A stretch of DNA of 64,000 nucleotides from Orobanche coerulescens (Eukaryota; Streptophyta; Magnoliopsida; Lamiales; Orobanchaceae): assembly GCA_033398695.1 (NCBI GenBank), contig CM065811.1, forward strand, positions 112,887,501 to 112,951,500, given 5' to 3'. The notes beneath the pieces are model-generated. The model was not told the DNA's origin, did no database searches, and saw nothing but the letters and a program-made list of their open reading frames with translations. This document shows, piece by piece, positions 43,221 to 55,845 of this stretch. Made by a program: the position numbers and the translations under genes. Each line of letters opens with the position of its first letter. Position 1 is the first letter of the stretch.

Positions 43221-44752
43221 ATGACGTCCGCCACCGCATCGAAGAGAGCCGCTCTCCGAACCGCCGGACACCATATCCTGGCTCAATCTGAGCCCCAACC
43301 GACGGCAGAGGGAAGCCGCGGCGACGCGAGACTCTCGATCTCGCACCTCAGTGGTGGCCCCTGTCTCTCACTCGACTAGTTCCAAACCTCGGAACAGATC
43401 GAGTAGGCTATGGCCATCCTAAAAGAGCGACAAAGAGCATGCGCGCTGCCCGCGGTAACCCCCTCGGCCATCCGCCGCACGGGCAAACGGAAATTCAAGG
43501 GGATACTGGGCGAGCAATCGTCAGAAAGCCCTGATTCGCGAGAAAAGGATCTCGCACGGACGGACAGTTCCGTATTCAGTCGCTTGGGAAGCAACCCATT
43601 ATGGCGACCGGGGCATTCTGGCCCCAACCACGAGACGACGGAATCCGAGTCCGTCACCAGGAGTTCGGCAAAGCCAACTCCCAGCCGAACACAAGTCAAC
43701 CATTTGGCTCCCACTCCGAACGCCAGGGGATCAGTACTTGATCGCCTCGGATCCCGCTCCGAGCGCCTAGCCACGAGCAGCCAGGCCACGACGATGGCCG
43801 CCATGCAACGCCAGCTCGACGAGATGAAAGCACTCTTGGACACTGGGGCAAACACCAGCAGAAAGATCATCGGACCGACCAAGCCACTCGCAGTCCAAAT
43901 CGAGCTCGCCCCGATGCAACCAAGAATCGCCCCTCACCTCTATATAAAGGGAGATCGGACCCCAAGACCCACCTAAGTAAGTTCCGGATTTACATGACTG
44001 GGTGTGGGGCATCTGATGCAACCAAATGCCGAATCTTCCCGTTAACATTGGGCGAGCTGGCCCACAGGTGGTACATCTCACTACCACAGCGATCGATCAT
44101 CTCCTTTGAGAAACTGGCGAGCGACTTCACGTCTTACTTCGCCGCCAAGGTCGCTAGACCAGAAGGCCCCCACCGCATGATGAAAATCAGGCAGGGGGAA
44201 GACGAATCCGACGCAGATTACATTGACCGAGTATATAAAATCGTCCTCACCGGCGAGCCCATCAGTGACGAGCTCGCTCTCTACTCAGTCCTAGGGGGAT
44301 TCTACGGTCATTCACCCATGTTTAGACATCTGACGAAGGACATCCCCCCAACCTACGCAATCTTCCGTGCTAAGGCTGCCGACTTTCTGGCCAGGCAAAG
44401 GCTACTCACCCTCCGCCTAGGCGAGGAAACGCCACCTCCTGTCGGAAAGACGGTGATTGCCAAAACCCAAAAGAAAGTCGCCAAGCCATCCGGCAACCAC
44501 AAGGCCAACGAGGATGTGGAAGCCCATTTCCTCCACACGTTCAACAGAACTCCGACCCACATTTTCCACGCCATCAAGGGGCGCGAACCGCTAAACAAGC
44601 CAAAGCCGATATGGGACCACGGTCATCTGGACCACAATCAATATTGTGCCTACCACAAGAGTCCCGGCCACAACACCAACCAATGCCGCGACCTCCTCAA
44701 ACAACTCTGGATATTGTTCGAGGAGGGCAAGTTAGGCAGTTTATTAGCTTAG
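43221..44752 (+). pseudogene. Tat-like gag
   Basis: An ATG at 43221 starts MTSATASKRAALRTA; a stop appears at about 43377, then an open Ser/Arg-rich segment (43410-43976). The conserved core is 43994-44752: CRIFPLTLGELAHRWY, SFEKLASDFTSYF, then DESDADYIDRVYKIV, the retrotransposon gag domain, and near the end YCAYHKSPGHNTNQCRDL, the 'CxYHxxxGHxTxxC' zinc-binding motif of Tat-type gag. It forms particles and binds RNA. A stop near 43975 and the early stop separate the three parts. Confidence 0.85.
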
Positions 44753-44759
44753 CCGGAGC

Positions 44760-46260
44760 CCCTCCAATCTCCCAACACGGTCGCCCGAGTCGAACGCGAA
44801 CAAGCCGGAAAGCTCATACGAGCCACCCCCTCGATCAACCTCGGCGACCGTATCTACATGCTTCAATCAAGAGAAGGGAACTTCGGAAGTCTCTCCCCGA
44901 TTTCCCACCTCATTGAACAAAAGGCTACTGCCTGAGCTAACGCTTCAAAAACGAGGATGACTCGCTCGCCCTCTAAAGTTCGTCATCAACATGGTGGACC
45001 TAGGCAGCGATCGCCTCCCCTGTCACAACGTATACCATCAACATGGTCCGAGGTAGAAGAGTGCCGCCATGGTCGCGAAAATCGATTAAACCGACAATCT
45101 GTCTATGCAAGGTTCCTTTGGGCTACGATCGCTCGCCCTTCGTTTAAATACGAGGCGGGCGTAGCCGAAGGTCTCTCCAAATCAAATCAGAGGATTACTC
45201 GCTCGCTCTCTAAAGTGCGTTATCTACATGAAGAACCTAGGCAGGCGATCTCCTCCCCTTACACAACGTATACCGTCGAGGATCGTCATCTGACTTGATG
45301 TTCCGAGGTAGAAGAGTGTCGACATAGTCGTGGAGGACGATGGAACCCTTCTCTCTGCCCGTGCAAGGTCCCTTTGGGCCAAGATTGCCCGCCCTTCGTT
45401 TAAATACGAGGCCGGCGTAGTCTGAGGGCCCTCCAAAATAGATATGTGGACACGATCGCCCACCCTCGAAGGTCCATCACTTAACATGGTGGGTCCTTCA
45501 CGGATAATGCGATGCGTCCCTCCCCCCATCTCAACGTATACCGTCGAAGGTCGCCATCTTAATGGCGGTCCGAGGTAGAAAAGAGCTAACAAGCCGTGGA
45601 TGTGGAGTCGATTAATCCGACGATGCCCCATGCAAGGAATCTTCCAGACCAAGACCGCACGCCCTTCGTTTAATTACGAGGCGAGGCGCAGCCTTCGGAG
45701 GACCCTACCAATTAAGTGAGTCGTGAGAACTTAGCCATCAGACGGAATGTCGCTCGCGCACAAGACATGATCACGGAGATCGGTCCATCGAAGCCCGCGA
45801 TCGTGCACGGCTTCTCAAGACCGATATGGACGGCCTTCCTCGAGGATTCGACATAATTGAAGACCGCTCACTCAACGATTTATTTTCGTCCCCTTACTTC
45901 CACTAAGCGAACAAAAACAAGGGGGAAGAGGAGTGCGGATCTATTTACACGACGATCGTCCCTATTCAACGTCATACGGAGATCGGCATTATTCAGATGT
46001 TTGTGCAGCGATCGAATTTGTTGTAAAAGTTATCTATATGAGTTTATCAATTCACTTGGAACTACACACGTAACAATCTCTCCTCACACATTTGTACAAA
46101 GTCATGCAAAGACTCAGAAAAGCAATCATTCAAGTGATAAATTGAAAAAGCAAACATTCATTTCATTACTTGAAGCCTCAGAAGTACATACACGGTCGCC
46201 CGAAGGCCTAGATACTACAAAAGAAAGCTACAAAATTAGAAAGCTAAAACAGTAAAATAA
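44760..46260. repeat. Tat-like spacer with about 250-bp tandem repeats
   Basis: Three diverged units between about 44950 and 45720, each with a CTCGCTCGCCCTCTAAAG-like start, CAACGTATACC, CCGAGGTAGAA and GCCCTTCGTTTAAATACGAG (marker GCCCTTCGTT at 45135, 45391 and 45661; spacing 256 and 270). 45720-46260 is unique and AT-richer. No gene is supported. Confidence 0.85.
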
Positions 46261-46267
46261 AAGAGCC

Positions 46268-48821
46268 TCAGGCCCCCGCCTGGCCTTCGCCTTCAACCAC
46301 TAGATCGGCCCGCGACCCTTCGCCAGCTTCCGGAGCTGCCTCCCCGCCCTCCGGAGCGTCAGGATGAATAAGGTCCGCCGAAGTCGGGTACCAGCTCAAA
46401 TCCACGCCGATGTCCGCAAGATCCAAGATAGGCACAGAGAAGGCAGGATGAAGAGGGTGCTCCAACGCATATGCCTTGATACTTTCGGCTAGAGGGCCGA
46501 CCTCCAGCCCTCCCTTCTTACCAGCACGGATGGAGTCGGCGAACGCCAGATAATAGGCAAACTCGCTGACAAACTACAAGTTGAGAAAGGGATCGGCCTC
46601 GATCGCCTCTAGCTTCCCTTTCAGCTCGCAACCGCCTGTTGCGCACCCTGGAGCTCGATCTCCCTTGCAGCTGTCTCTCCCCTCGACGCCGCCAGCTCGC
46701 TAGTCAGCCGAGCGACAGTCATCTTCAGTTGATCGGCCTCCTTCTCAGCGGCCGCCTGCAACCGTTGGGCTTCAGTCATCCGGTCCCGAAATCGGTCGCC
46801 CGTCGCCCGGGCTTGTTCGGCATCCTGCCTCGCCAGCTCCAGTTCATGGCTCGCCCGTTTAGCTGCATCTAAAGATTCCTTCTCCATAGCCACGATCCTA
46901 TCGGCAAACTCGGCGTTCTCTTTCCGAGCGGCCTCGAGGTCCGCCTGCAAACGTGAAATGGAAGGACGCCCTTCGAACTCCTGCACAGCTTCGGCAGCCA
47001 TCGTCGCCGCCTGAAGAGAGAGAGCGAAAGCAGCCTGCATGGCACTCCCGGATCGCTGGCGAGTGATCGCATCTAAGTCCGTCTTCCAGGCCTTCGGCAA
47101 AGCGAAAATGGCCCGGTTGACGTACTGTGGGATATCACAAGCCTGGCGAGGAGATCGGCTCGCCAAAAAATCCCGGACCATCGGAGGACAAGATGGGTCA
47201 ATGCTACGGATCCTGCATCAAAGCAACAAAAGTTAGCGCATATCCCACGCGAATGACAAAATCCAACACACAAACAAAATCTACCTCTCGGCTCTCTCAG
47301 GGTCGCGACCAAAGTATGGCTTCCCGCGAGGGGTCTCTACCTCAGCGATCGCCATCTCACGCACAAAAGCCGTAGAGGGCGTAGGCTCAGTCTCCGGAGG
47401 AACAACGGTGATCGGAGGCGCGCCGATCGGTACCTCACTGGCAGGGGCAGAAACTGGAGTTTCTCCCAACCTCTGCCATTTGCGGTTCTCCCGTAGCCCC
47501 TCCTCCCGAGGTTCCTCCTCTGCTGTGATCGGCTCCACGATGGGCCTCACCTCCGGAATGATAGGTAACACCACCGGAGGAACCCGTGATGACTTCTTCG
47601 GGCGAAGACGGCCCAAAACTCCTGGGTTCGACATAACTATCTCCGGTGGAGGCTCCAAAAAACGAGGAAAGCGGACCTCTACAATAAGGACAGTTGAACA
47701 ACAGTTAGTCATATTCCTCGAGCAGGATGATCGCCAAGCAATGGAAGATCGTAGAAACTCATACCTGAGACCGAAAGATGTCTCAGGAAACAGAATAGCC
47801 GAGCAAATAGCCTACAACTCTCCTTATTAATCCGCTGAGCATCTAAGTCAGCGTCCGACAGACTTCGTATCCACTCCCAAACGACCAGAAAATCAAAAGG
47901 CAGCTCGTCGATCGCCGGAATATGGAAACCTGCAAAAAGGAAACCAAATTAGATCAGTTCAGAACATATCCGAACAAAGAGAGAGTCTGAACTCTTACCC
48001 GGATTCCTCTCCCGAAAGCCTGTGGGAATATTCAGCTCGCCCGTGGGGTTGTCGCTCGCAGAAGCCTTCCAGGCACCGGCGGCCCAAAACCACTTTGCCG
48101 GATCACCCCGCACCTTGTTCGGGACTCCAAGAATCACCTGACCGGATCGGCCTTGAATATGATAGCCTCCGACCGACCCCTTATGAACTGTCAGCTTGAA
48201 TAAATAGTTCATCTCCGATGGCGAGGGATGGTGGTACAGTCGGTGATCGCCGAACAAGGTAAGGGCACAAATGATTTGGAGCCAGGCGTTCAGCGTTAGC
48301 TGAAGCGGCGCCACGTTCCAGACGGCCAGCAAATGAGAGACAGAAAAAGACAAAGGGAACCCCAGCCCGGCCTCCATAATTGCTTCGTTCAGGGCGACCA
48401 TGCCCTCCGGAGGCTGATCGGCTCGCTCATTCTCGGCCGGCACAAAGAGATCCAGATTTGAAGGGATATGAAACCTCGTCCTCCAAACGGCCAGGTTCAT
48501 CCTGGTCGCCGAGCTCCTTATCTGAGCGAGGGACCACAGAGATCGCTGAGTAGCCCGAAATAGCGATCGCTTATGAGATTGATAAGGATGAGTAATCGAA
48601 TACTCCCGGTAATCGAATCGAGGAGACGGACCAGACAACCTCTCCATAATCTCAGCAAAGGCCACATAGGCCTGGCCGAAAGCACTATGCTGCTCCCAGT
48701 AGGCCCTCACCGCCAGATCTCTCTCCATCCGCGAGCGTCTGTGATCAACCACCGCCTCCCTAGCGACATCGGCCTCATTAAATAACGCCTCGACTTCCGC
48801 GGGATCGATACCGATGCGGAT
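46268..48821 (-). pseudogene. Tat-like antisense gene, 3' exons
   Basis: Exon A ends at 47998 before GTAAGAG and holds the putative gypsy-type transposon domain (FSVSHLLAVWNVAPLQLTLN, then AWLQIICALTLFG and LFKLTVHKG). Exon B 47765-47929, exon C 47285-47678 (Pro/Glu-rich) and exon D from 47212 (coiled coil, QADLEAARKENAEFADRI) all fit GT...AG and stay open. A stop at 46621 and a +1 shift break the C-terminal part, whose tail GVDLSWYPTSADLIHPD is still readable to 46268. Function unknown; the coiled coil suggests oligomerisation. Copia-B separates the first exon's start (58422-58532) from the rest. Confidence 0.75.
48817..48821. repeat. Copia-B target-site duplication, left copy
   Basis: CGGAT here and at 58417-58421. 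Confidence 0.92.
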
Positions 48822-50818
48822 TGTTAGGAGTATGCCCTCGAATGCCACTCAGAGGTTGTTGAGTGAGGGCATTGTACTTGTAATTATGTAAACCATTTAT
48901 ATAAGGCAAATAAATGTTTCTTATTTACTGATAGTTACTGGCATTCCTAACTCGTAAATAAACATATAGAAACTAGTCCGTGTATTTGAGAGCAAAATGT
49001 TCCACTCCTTATTGGATAAGGGGGTCGGCACTGGAAAGATTATAGCTAAAATACTTAATCGTTCGCAAGTCGATGAAACTTGACAGGGCGTTAAGTTTAT
49101 GTGAAGACTTGTATGACGTGTTCTTTGACATGGAGAGTGCCTGTCGAACACTAATGGTTAGTGGGAGCACACGTTATAGGTATGCTAATTGGATTAGTAT
49201 ACTCGAACCGACTCACCCTCGATTCGTCACATGGATTTCACTCTGGGACAGTCAATGACGGAATCGAAAGGTTGTGATAGGTATTCGTGAACCTTCGACT
49301 TGAGGATTTAGTAGGGATGTGCTTGTGACGTCAAGATTTTCATTAGAGTAGTTCGACCCTATAAACCGGAAGGCGGGGGTCAACCTCGACGTGCATCTTG
49401 ACGGGCAAGTAGCAGGTCCTACTGAATACCAAGATAGAATTCTTTCTCCCGTTAGTGAGCGGGTTATATGTCCTATGCGGTTATTGGCAGATGAGATCAT
49501 AAGTCTTTGGCCAAAGTATTGGAGCTAGTTGTATTAGATACACGATAGCTCGATGATCTCGATTTGCATTAACGCATGCATAGCGTCAAGTACGGATAGG
49601 GTTTGACTGACCGTGACTCTATAACTTGATCGGGACATTTGAAAGAAGGGTTTATACGTATACTGGTATTCACGACAGAATGGTTCTTGAATGATCCCAA
49701 TCATTCGTTCTCAGTTGGGGTACAGTGTAGGCCGCCAGGCTGGCTAGGTGGTGCTACTGCTCTTTGGTTCCTCCCATTGCTGACTAAGACGGTCCTACCG
49801 AGTCGCGCATGAGGATTGACAACGGAATGAATCAAGCTAATTCTCTCATTATGAATATTAGATATTGGATATATAAATTTAGGACATTAGATGTCTAAAT
49901 CGATTTATTGGATAAATTGATTTTCGGCCTAATGAATTAAATATATCACTGGGTGATTAATTTAATTCATGGATATAATTATTTCTTGGAGAAATTAATT
50001 ATGTTATAATGTATTTGATATGTTTAATTAATTGGATTAATTAATCGATATAAATACATCGATACGGAATCGGAGTTTATCTGTTTGGACTCGCGGGAGT
50101 CCGAAACGAACCGAACTTGTCCGATTTCTACATGGGCCAAACCCCACACTTCCACCCACTTTCATATGGACCCATGTTCCATTCTTTAATGGTTTATCAT
50201 TGAGGTGGTGGGGCTTTGATTCTCATAATTATGAGATGTGCATGTGGAGAGTTGAATAAATGAAGATGAAGACATCTCTCACTAATCATTCCAAGCAACT
50301 TTTGTTTCCAACGTGAGGTTGCAAGAGGATAGAGATAGAAGTCTTCTTCATCATCTTCTTTATTCATCTTCTTCATTCATCTTCTTCATAACTTCTTAGA
50401 GAAATTTTGTGAGGAAATATTGAGAGAGATAGATATTCATACACTTAGAATGATATTAATATCTGTAACAAGCTTCATCACCTAGCTCTAGCCGTATCCT
50501 CGGAGGATAGCAAGGTGTTGTCATTCCGTTCGTTTTTCCGGCGCGTGCAAGTAGAGACGCGGTGCTTTCGGCATTGGATCGTTCAAGGGCTTGAAGCGGA
50601 ATAGATTCGTAGAGATCAAGCAAAGCTTGGGGAATATCTCAAGAGAAGGTTATCCATTTAATCAACGGACTACGAGGGTATGTTTCTTGTATCTCTTGTA
50701 TTTCGTTTTTGATATTCGTATATACGTAGCTCGATCGATCCTCGTAGGGATTCGGATCGAATTAATTTTCGTTTTACCGCTTCCGCTGGGCCTTCGTTTT
50801 AGGCACCAAATCCCAACA
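48822..50818 (+). repeat. Copia-B 5' LTR
   Basis: 1997 bases with TG...CA ends. It differs from the 3' LTR at scattered positions, for example CAAATAAATG against CAAATGAATG near the start. Confidence 0.95.
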
Positions 50819-50819
50819 G

Positions 50820-50831
50820 TGGTATCGGAGC
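50820..50831 (+). other. Copia-B primer-binding site
   Basis: TGGTATCGGAGC, the same variant as copia-A. Confidence 0.9.
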
Positions 50832-52511
50832 GTAGGTCTTGCGATCGTATATACGATATTGGCATTTGGAATGCTCGATTAGATGGTGAATGATTTGGAA
50901 TCATTTTAGTCATAATCGTGGTATATGTTTTTCGTTCGTAATAATTGTATTTTTCGTAAGTTTATGTCTAAATATAAATCTTAAATTTCTGGGAAATATG
51001 ATTTATATTGAAGATATGAAAGTCGGAAAATATAAATATTGTATATCCGGTCGAAAATCTAGCCCCGAATCATCGTCGGACGACTTTTTGGACAAAAAGG
51101 GTAATCTGGCCGAGAGTGACTCGACCGTGTCCTGGGTCACACGGTCGTGTCCGGCAGTCTGGCCAAGTCACTGCCAGGCGACCCGACCGTGTCCTGGGTG
51201 ACTCGGTCGTGTCCTGGCTGGCATCTTCCGAGCGTGACTCGGCCAAGCCAGGCGTGATCGCCGGGTAAGCCGAGGGTGACTCGGTCATGCTGGCCAGTTT
51301 TCACCCCGGCTCGATTTTTCCGTGTATTCTTAAAAATTAATCTCCCGCACATTAAATTGGATTTAATATGATTAAAATGATTTATGGTATTTCATTTTAT
51401 AAGGGAAATTTGATTAATTGGAATATTTATAGTCGACCGAATTATTTTGAACGTTATCATATTACCGATTGTGTGAATCGATTGGATCGGTTCGTATTGT
51501 TGATTGGATCAATGTATCTCTACGCTTTCCATTTATATAGTATTTATTGGATGAATTCTTTTGAATGGGGATGTGGTTCGTGGACTTAGTTTTGAATCGT
51601 TCGTTTTATTCGATTGGGTTGTAAAGGCCGTTTTGAGCCTATTTATTTTACTAGAAATGTTTGTATCTAGGATGCAATTTTCGATGTAAAATTTATATGT
51701 AATGACGAAGACCGGAGGAAGATCCATTTCGAGAAGACGAAGATTCAAGACGAAGACTTGTAATTAGATTACGGAGTTTTTGTTTTCTAGGAACGGTCCA
51801 TGAACCACATGTTGGTAGCAACTAGGTTGTGAATGGTTTTTTCATATTGTATGAATACCACAAACGCGCTAATATGATTAATGTGCAAAGTGTAACGTTA
51901 ATCGCGAAAATTCTCCCACAATAAATAATTAAGTTTATAAGGTTTCAAAGTTTTTCCTTCCCTCCATCGAGTTTTCCGGAAATTGAAATCCAAACCGGAT
52001 GTGCTATGCTTCCGAGTTATCGGGGTAGTCGTTCGGGGAGGACGGATAAATTACCGGGAGCGCATTGGATGCCTTCGGTTGGAGCAAATTTTATCCCTAG
52101 AAACCTGATAGGTTGCCGGATAAGATTCAATTGTGAAACTGATTTGCGTCGATGGTATAAACTTAACTTGTTCACGAACAATAGAAATCGTATAGGTTGA
52201 GGGGAGTGAACAAGGGGAAAAAGAAGATCGAATCATCCATTAGATGGGTTGGTGTTGGACACCACTTTATGAAAATTAATAGACTAGAAACCTGTTCGGT
52301 TGCCCTCTATTAAGATTTATAAAGAACTCGATCACCACTATGAAGTAGAGCGACGATACTTAGGATATCACATGGGAGTGTGTTATTCGAAAAAAATAGT
52401 GGGAGCCGGGTAACAAGAATAGAAAAGACCTTAAATTCTATACTCGAACATAATTGAATGAGTCACTAATTAACTGCATTATACTTAATGCAGACAAATC
52501 TAAATATTACA
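50832..52511 (+). other. Copia-B 5' leader
   Basis: No gene. Its ends match the copia-A leader. At about 51070-51310 it carries a private GC-rich block with repeated CGTGTCCTGG and GTGACTCGG motifs in place of the different GC-rich block of copia-A. Confidence 0.75.
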
Positions 52512-53336
52512 ATGTATCGACTCTCAATTCTACTCTTAAAGATCACCTTAATGGGACCTAAATTTGTGGATTGGCTTCGCAATCGATGATTGTCCTCGGT
52601 ATAGAGGCCTTTGGGATACGTCTTGGAGACGGACATTCCGGCGCCTCCTATGCGGACTCGAGCCAATCAGAAGAGATTGAAAACCACGAAAAGTGGGTTA
52701 AGGATGACGTGAAAGTCCGTGCTTATATGATGGCTTCCATGTCTAATGAGCTTCAGAGAGCTCATGAGAAAATGACTTCGCTAGGCGATTCTATCTCACT
52801 TAACCGAGCTTTATGGTGAGCACAGCAGAATCGCTAGATATGAGATATCCAAGCAACTGCTCGGTGCAAGGATGAAGGAAGGTGAGAAGGTTGGGGAACA
52901 CGTCCTCAAAATGATATCCATGATCGAGAGATTGGAGGCTCTTGATTTTAAAATGGATACTTCTCTCCAAACCGACCTTATCCTACAGTCTCTCCCGATT
53001 CCTTCTCACGCTTTGTTATGAACTTCAATCGCAATGAGATTGCATGTAACTTAGCCGGGCTAATGAACAAGCGTGACCGCTCGGTCTCGGATGAAGACCC
53101 CGCGGATGAAGGAGTATGCACTTGTGATTTCTTACGACTTGAAGTCTAAGAATAAGAAGAAAAACAACAAGAAGCGGACTGTACCAAAAGCTAAGGACCT
53201 TAACCGAAAGGGCAATGACCCGATGGTTCCAAAGAACAAGAAGAAGAAGGAGACTTGTCGCAAGTGCGGTGAGTGGGCCCCTTTGGGCTAGAGACTGTCC
53301 GATTCTTCATGGCACTTCGTCTGAGAACTTTTAGTT
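52512..53336 (+). pseudogene. Copia-B gag
   Basis: An ATG at 52512 leads into TLMGPKFVDWLRN, which then stops; other frames give DDVKVRAYMMASMSNELQRA, LQTDLILQSL and a Lys-rich segment ending KETCRKCGEWAPLG, a decayed zinc knuckle. The first Cys pair (CRKC) is present but the His and last Cys are shifted out of frame. At least four frameshifts against copia-A. Non-functional. Confidence 0.8.
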
Positions 53337-53960
53337 TTGGAAACAAATTGTTCTGCTACTGTATTTTCTACTTCCTGGATACTGTATTCTGGTGCTAGTT
53401 CTCATATTTGTACCGTGAATCAGGATCTGGAACAAAGTCGGAAGCTTGGAGCTGGAGAAGTTATGATCACAGTCGGAAGCGGGCATAGTGTCGAGGCGAC
53501 CGACGTAGGATCACTTCTTTTAGGTTTAGAATCCCGCTTTGTTTTGACTTTAGAAGATGTACTTGTTTTGCCCAAGGGGCACAAAAACATTGTATCCATT
53601 CCGGTCATGGACCGAAAAGGCTTTTCATTTTTCATTGGTGATGGTTCCTGCAAAATTTATTTTAGAAATAAACTAGTGGGTACTGCTACATTGTTGAATG
53701 GATTGTATCATCTAAATCTCAGCATCAAAGTAGTTGTGAATACTATAACTAGAAAACGCGGTAGGGATGAAACCAATCAAGTTTTGAAATGGCATCTTAG
53801 ACTTGGTCATGTTGGTCAGACCAAGGTTTACAAGATGGAAAAAGATGGACTTATGGGTCCATTGGGATCGGATCCCTTTCCTACTTGTGAATCTTGCCTT
53901 AAAGGCAAAATGACTAAGTCCCCTTCACAGGACATTTCAAAGAGCCGCCGATAAATCGGG
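53337..53960 (+). pseudogene. Copia-B protease and gag-pre-integrase
   Basis: A 205-codon open frame. The protease active site is WILYSGASSHICT: the catalytic Asp of copia-A is a Tyr (TAT at 53385-53387), so the protease is dead even though the frame is open. HLRLGHVGQTKVYKMEKDGL and CESCLKGKMTKSP (zinc-binding) follow. Confidence 0.88.
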
Positions 53961-54900
53961 ATTAATCCATACCGATGTATGTGGTGCTTTGGAAGCGGAC
54001 GTGACGGATATCAATATTTCATTACGTTCTGATGATCATACTAGGTATGGTTATGTATACTTAATGAAACATAAATCCGAGGCCTTTGAGAAATTCCAGA
54101 ATTCAAGGCCCTAGTCGAGAAACAAACTGGTAATCATATCAAAGCACTTCGGTCGGACCGAGGTGGCGAGTATATGAGTACGAAGTTTGACGAGTTCCTT
54201 AAGGAACATGGAATAGTTTCACAACTAACACCTCCAGGTACTCCTCAGTTAAATGGTGTGTCAGAAAGAAGGAACCGGACCCTGTTGAACATGGTCCGTT
54301 CCATCTTGAGCTATCTTGACTTGCCGATTTACTCAGGGGGTATGCACTCTGATCGCCACGTATATCTTGAACAGATGTCTTTCCAAATCCGTTCCTAAAA
54401 CTCCACATGAGATGTGGGAAGGAAGGAAACCAAGTCTTAATCATATTAGGATTTGGGGATGTCCCGCTTATGTCAAGAAGACTAAGGTGGAAAAGTTGGA
54501 CGCTAGGTCTGCGAAGGGACGTTTCATTGGATTCCCGTCTGGGACGATGGGATATCTATTCTACATGCCCGAAGATCGAAGGATCATTGTTGCTTTACAA
54601 GCACACTTCCTGGAAGATGAGTTCATTCAGGAAGGCGGAGCAGGTAGAAGTATTTCTTTAGAAGAATACAATGAAACTCCTCGAGAGACACCTGTGCAAG
54701 AAACTGGAACCGATCTTTCTGAAACACAAGTACAACCACCTCGTAGGTCTAGTAGGGTGTCTCATTTACCTGAGAGGTATGGGCTTGTGCACTTGGAGGA
54801 GCTGGGTCTCCATGAGGTTCCAAGTGATAGCCAAGAGACCGACCCAACAACCTATGACCAAGCGATGGTGGATGTAGACTCGCGAAATGGCGTGAAGCTA
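53961..54900 (+). pseudogene. Copia-B integrase
   Basis: The first part of the core is frame-shifted (HTDVCGALEAD then SDRGGEYMSTKFDEFL). 54174-54398 reads EHGIVSQLTPPGTPQLNGVS and ERRNRTLLNMVRS with the catalytic Glu, then shifts again near 54340. RIWGCPAYVKKTKVEKLDAR and the Pro/Ser-rich linker lie in 54316-54939. Confidence 0.85.
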
Positions 54901-55845
54901 TGGAAGCGAGATAGACTCGATGCATGTCAATCAGTCTGACTCTAGTAGACCGCCCCAAGGGCATAGTGCCTATTGGGAACAAGTGGATCTACAAGAGAAA
55001 GACCGATGGTGATGGCAAGGTTGACGCCTATAAGGCCGGGCTTGTGGCAAAGGGTTATACCGGAAGGAAGGGATCGATTACCACGATACCTTCTCGCCGT
55101 AGCCATGATCAAGTCTATTCGCATGATGCTTGCTATATTGCCTACCACGATTATGAGATATGGCAAATGGACGTAAAGACGGCTTTCCTTAATGGATTCC
55201 TCGAGGAGAAATCTATATGGAGCGGCTAAAGGCTTTGTGTCTGAAGTCGATATTCAGAAAGTGTGCAAGCTTCAGCGTTCCATTTATGGACTGAAGCAAG
55301 CGTCGCGTAGTTGGAACCTTCGTTTTGACGAGGCAATCAAAGAGTTTGATTTCGTGCAAAATGAAGAGGAACCTTATGTATACAAGAGGGTTAGTGGGAG
55401 CAAGATCGCATTCTTAGTACTATATGTAGATGACATTCTACTAATAGGAAATGATGTGGGAATGCTTAGTTCTGTGAAAGCTTGGTTTTCGAGTAATTTC
55501 TCCATGAAAGACTTGGGAGAAGCAACCTATATTATTGGTATTCGGCTCTACCGGGATAGAGCGAAGAGAACAATAGGCCTTTCCCAAGCCCTCTATATAG
55601 ATAAGATCTTAAAGCGATTTAAGATGGATGATTCTAAAAGAGGGTTCCTACCGATGCAACATGGAATAAAACTCACCTTGAAGATGTGTCCTCAAAGTGA
55701 GGAACAACGCAAGGAAATGAGTAATATACCATATGCTTCGGCCGTGGGTAGCCTTATGTATGCTATGTTGTGTACAAGACCTGACATCGCGCATGCTGTA
55801 AGCGTGGTGAGTAGGTTTCAGGCAAACCCAGGTAGGGAACATTGA
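54901..55845 (+). pseudogene. Copia-B reverse transcriptase
   Basis: TLVDRPKGIVPIGNKWIYKR opens the domain; frameshifts near 55060 and 55215 follow. From 55192 the frame is open: LQRSIYGLKQASRSWNLRFD, then FLVLYVDDILLIGND with an intact YVDD box, KDLGEATYIIGIRLYRDRAK and YAMLCTRPDIAHAVSV. Confidence 0.88.

Noticed and set aside
43376..43882. 168-codon minus-strand ORF opposite Tat-like gag
   Set aside because: GC-rich sequence favours long antisense frames; the plus strand connects to the conserved gag domain, and the antisense peptide has no motif.
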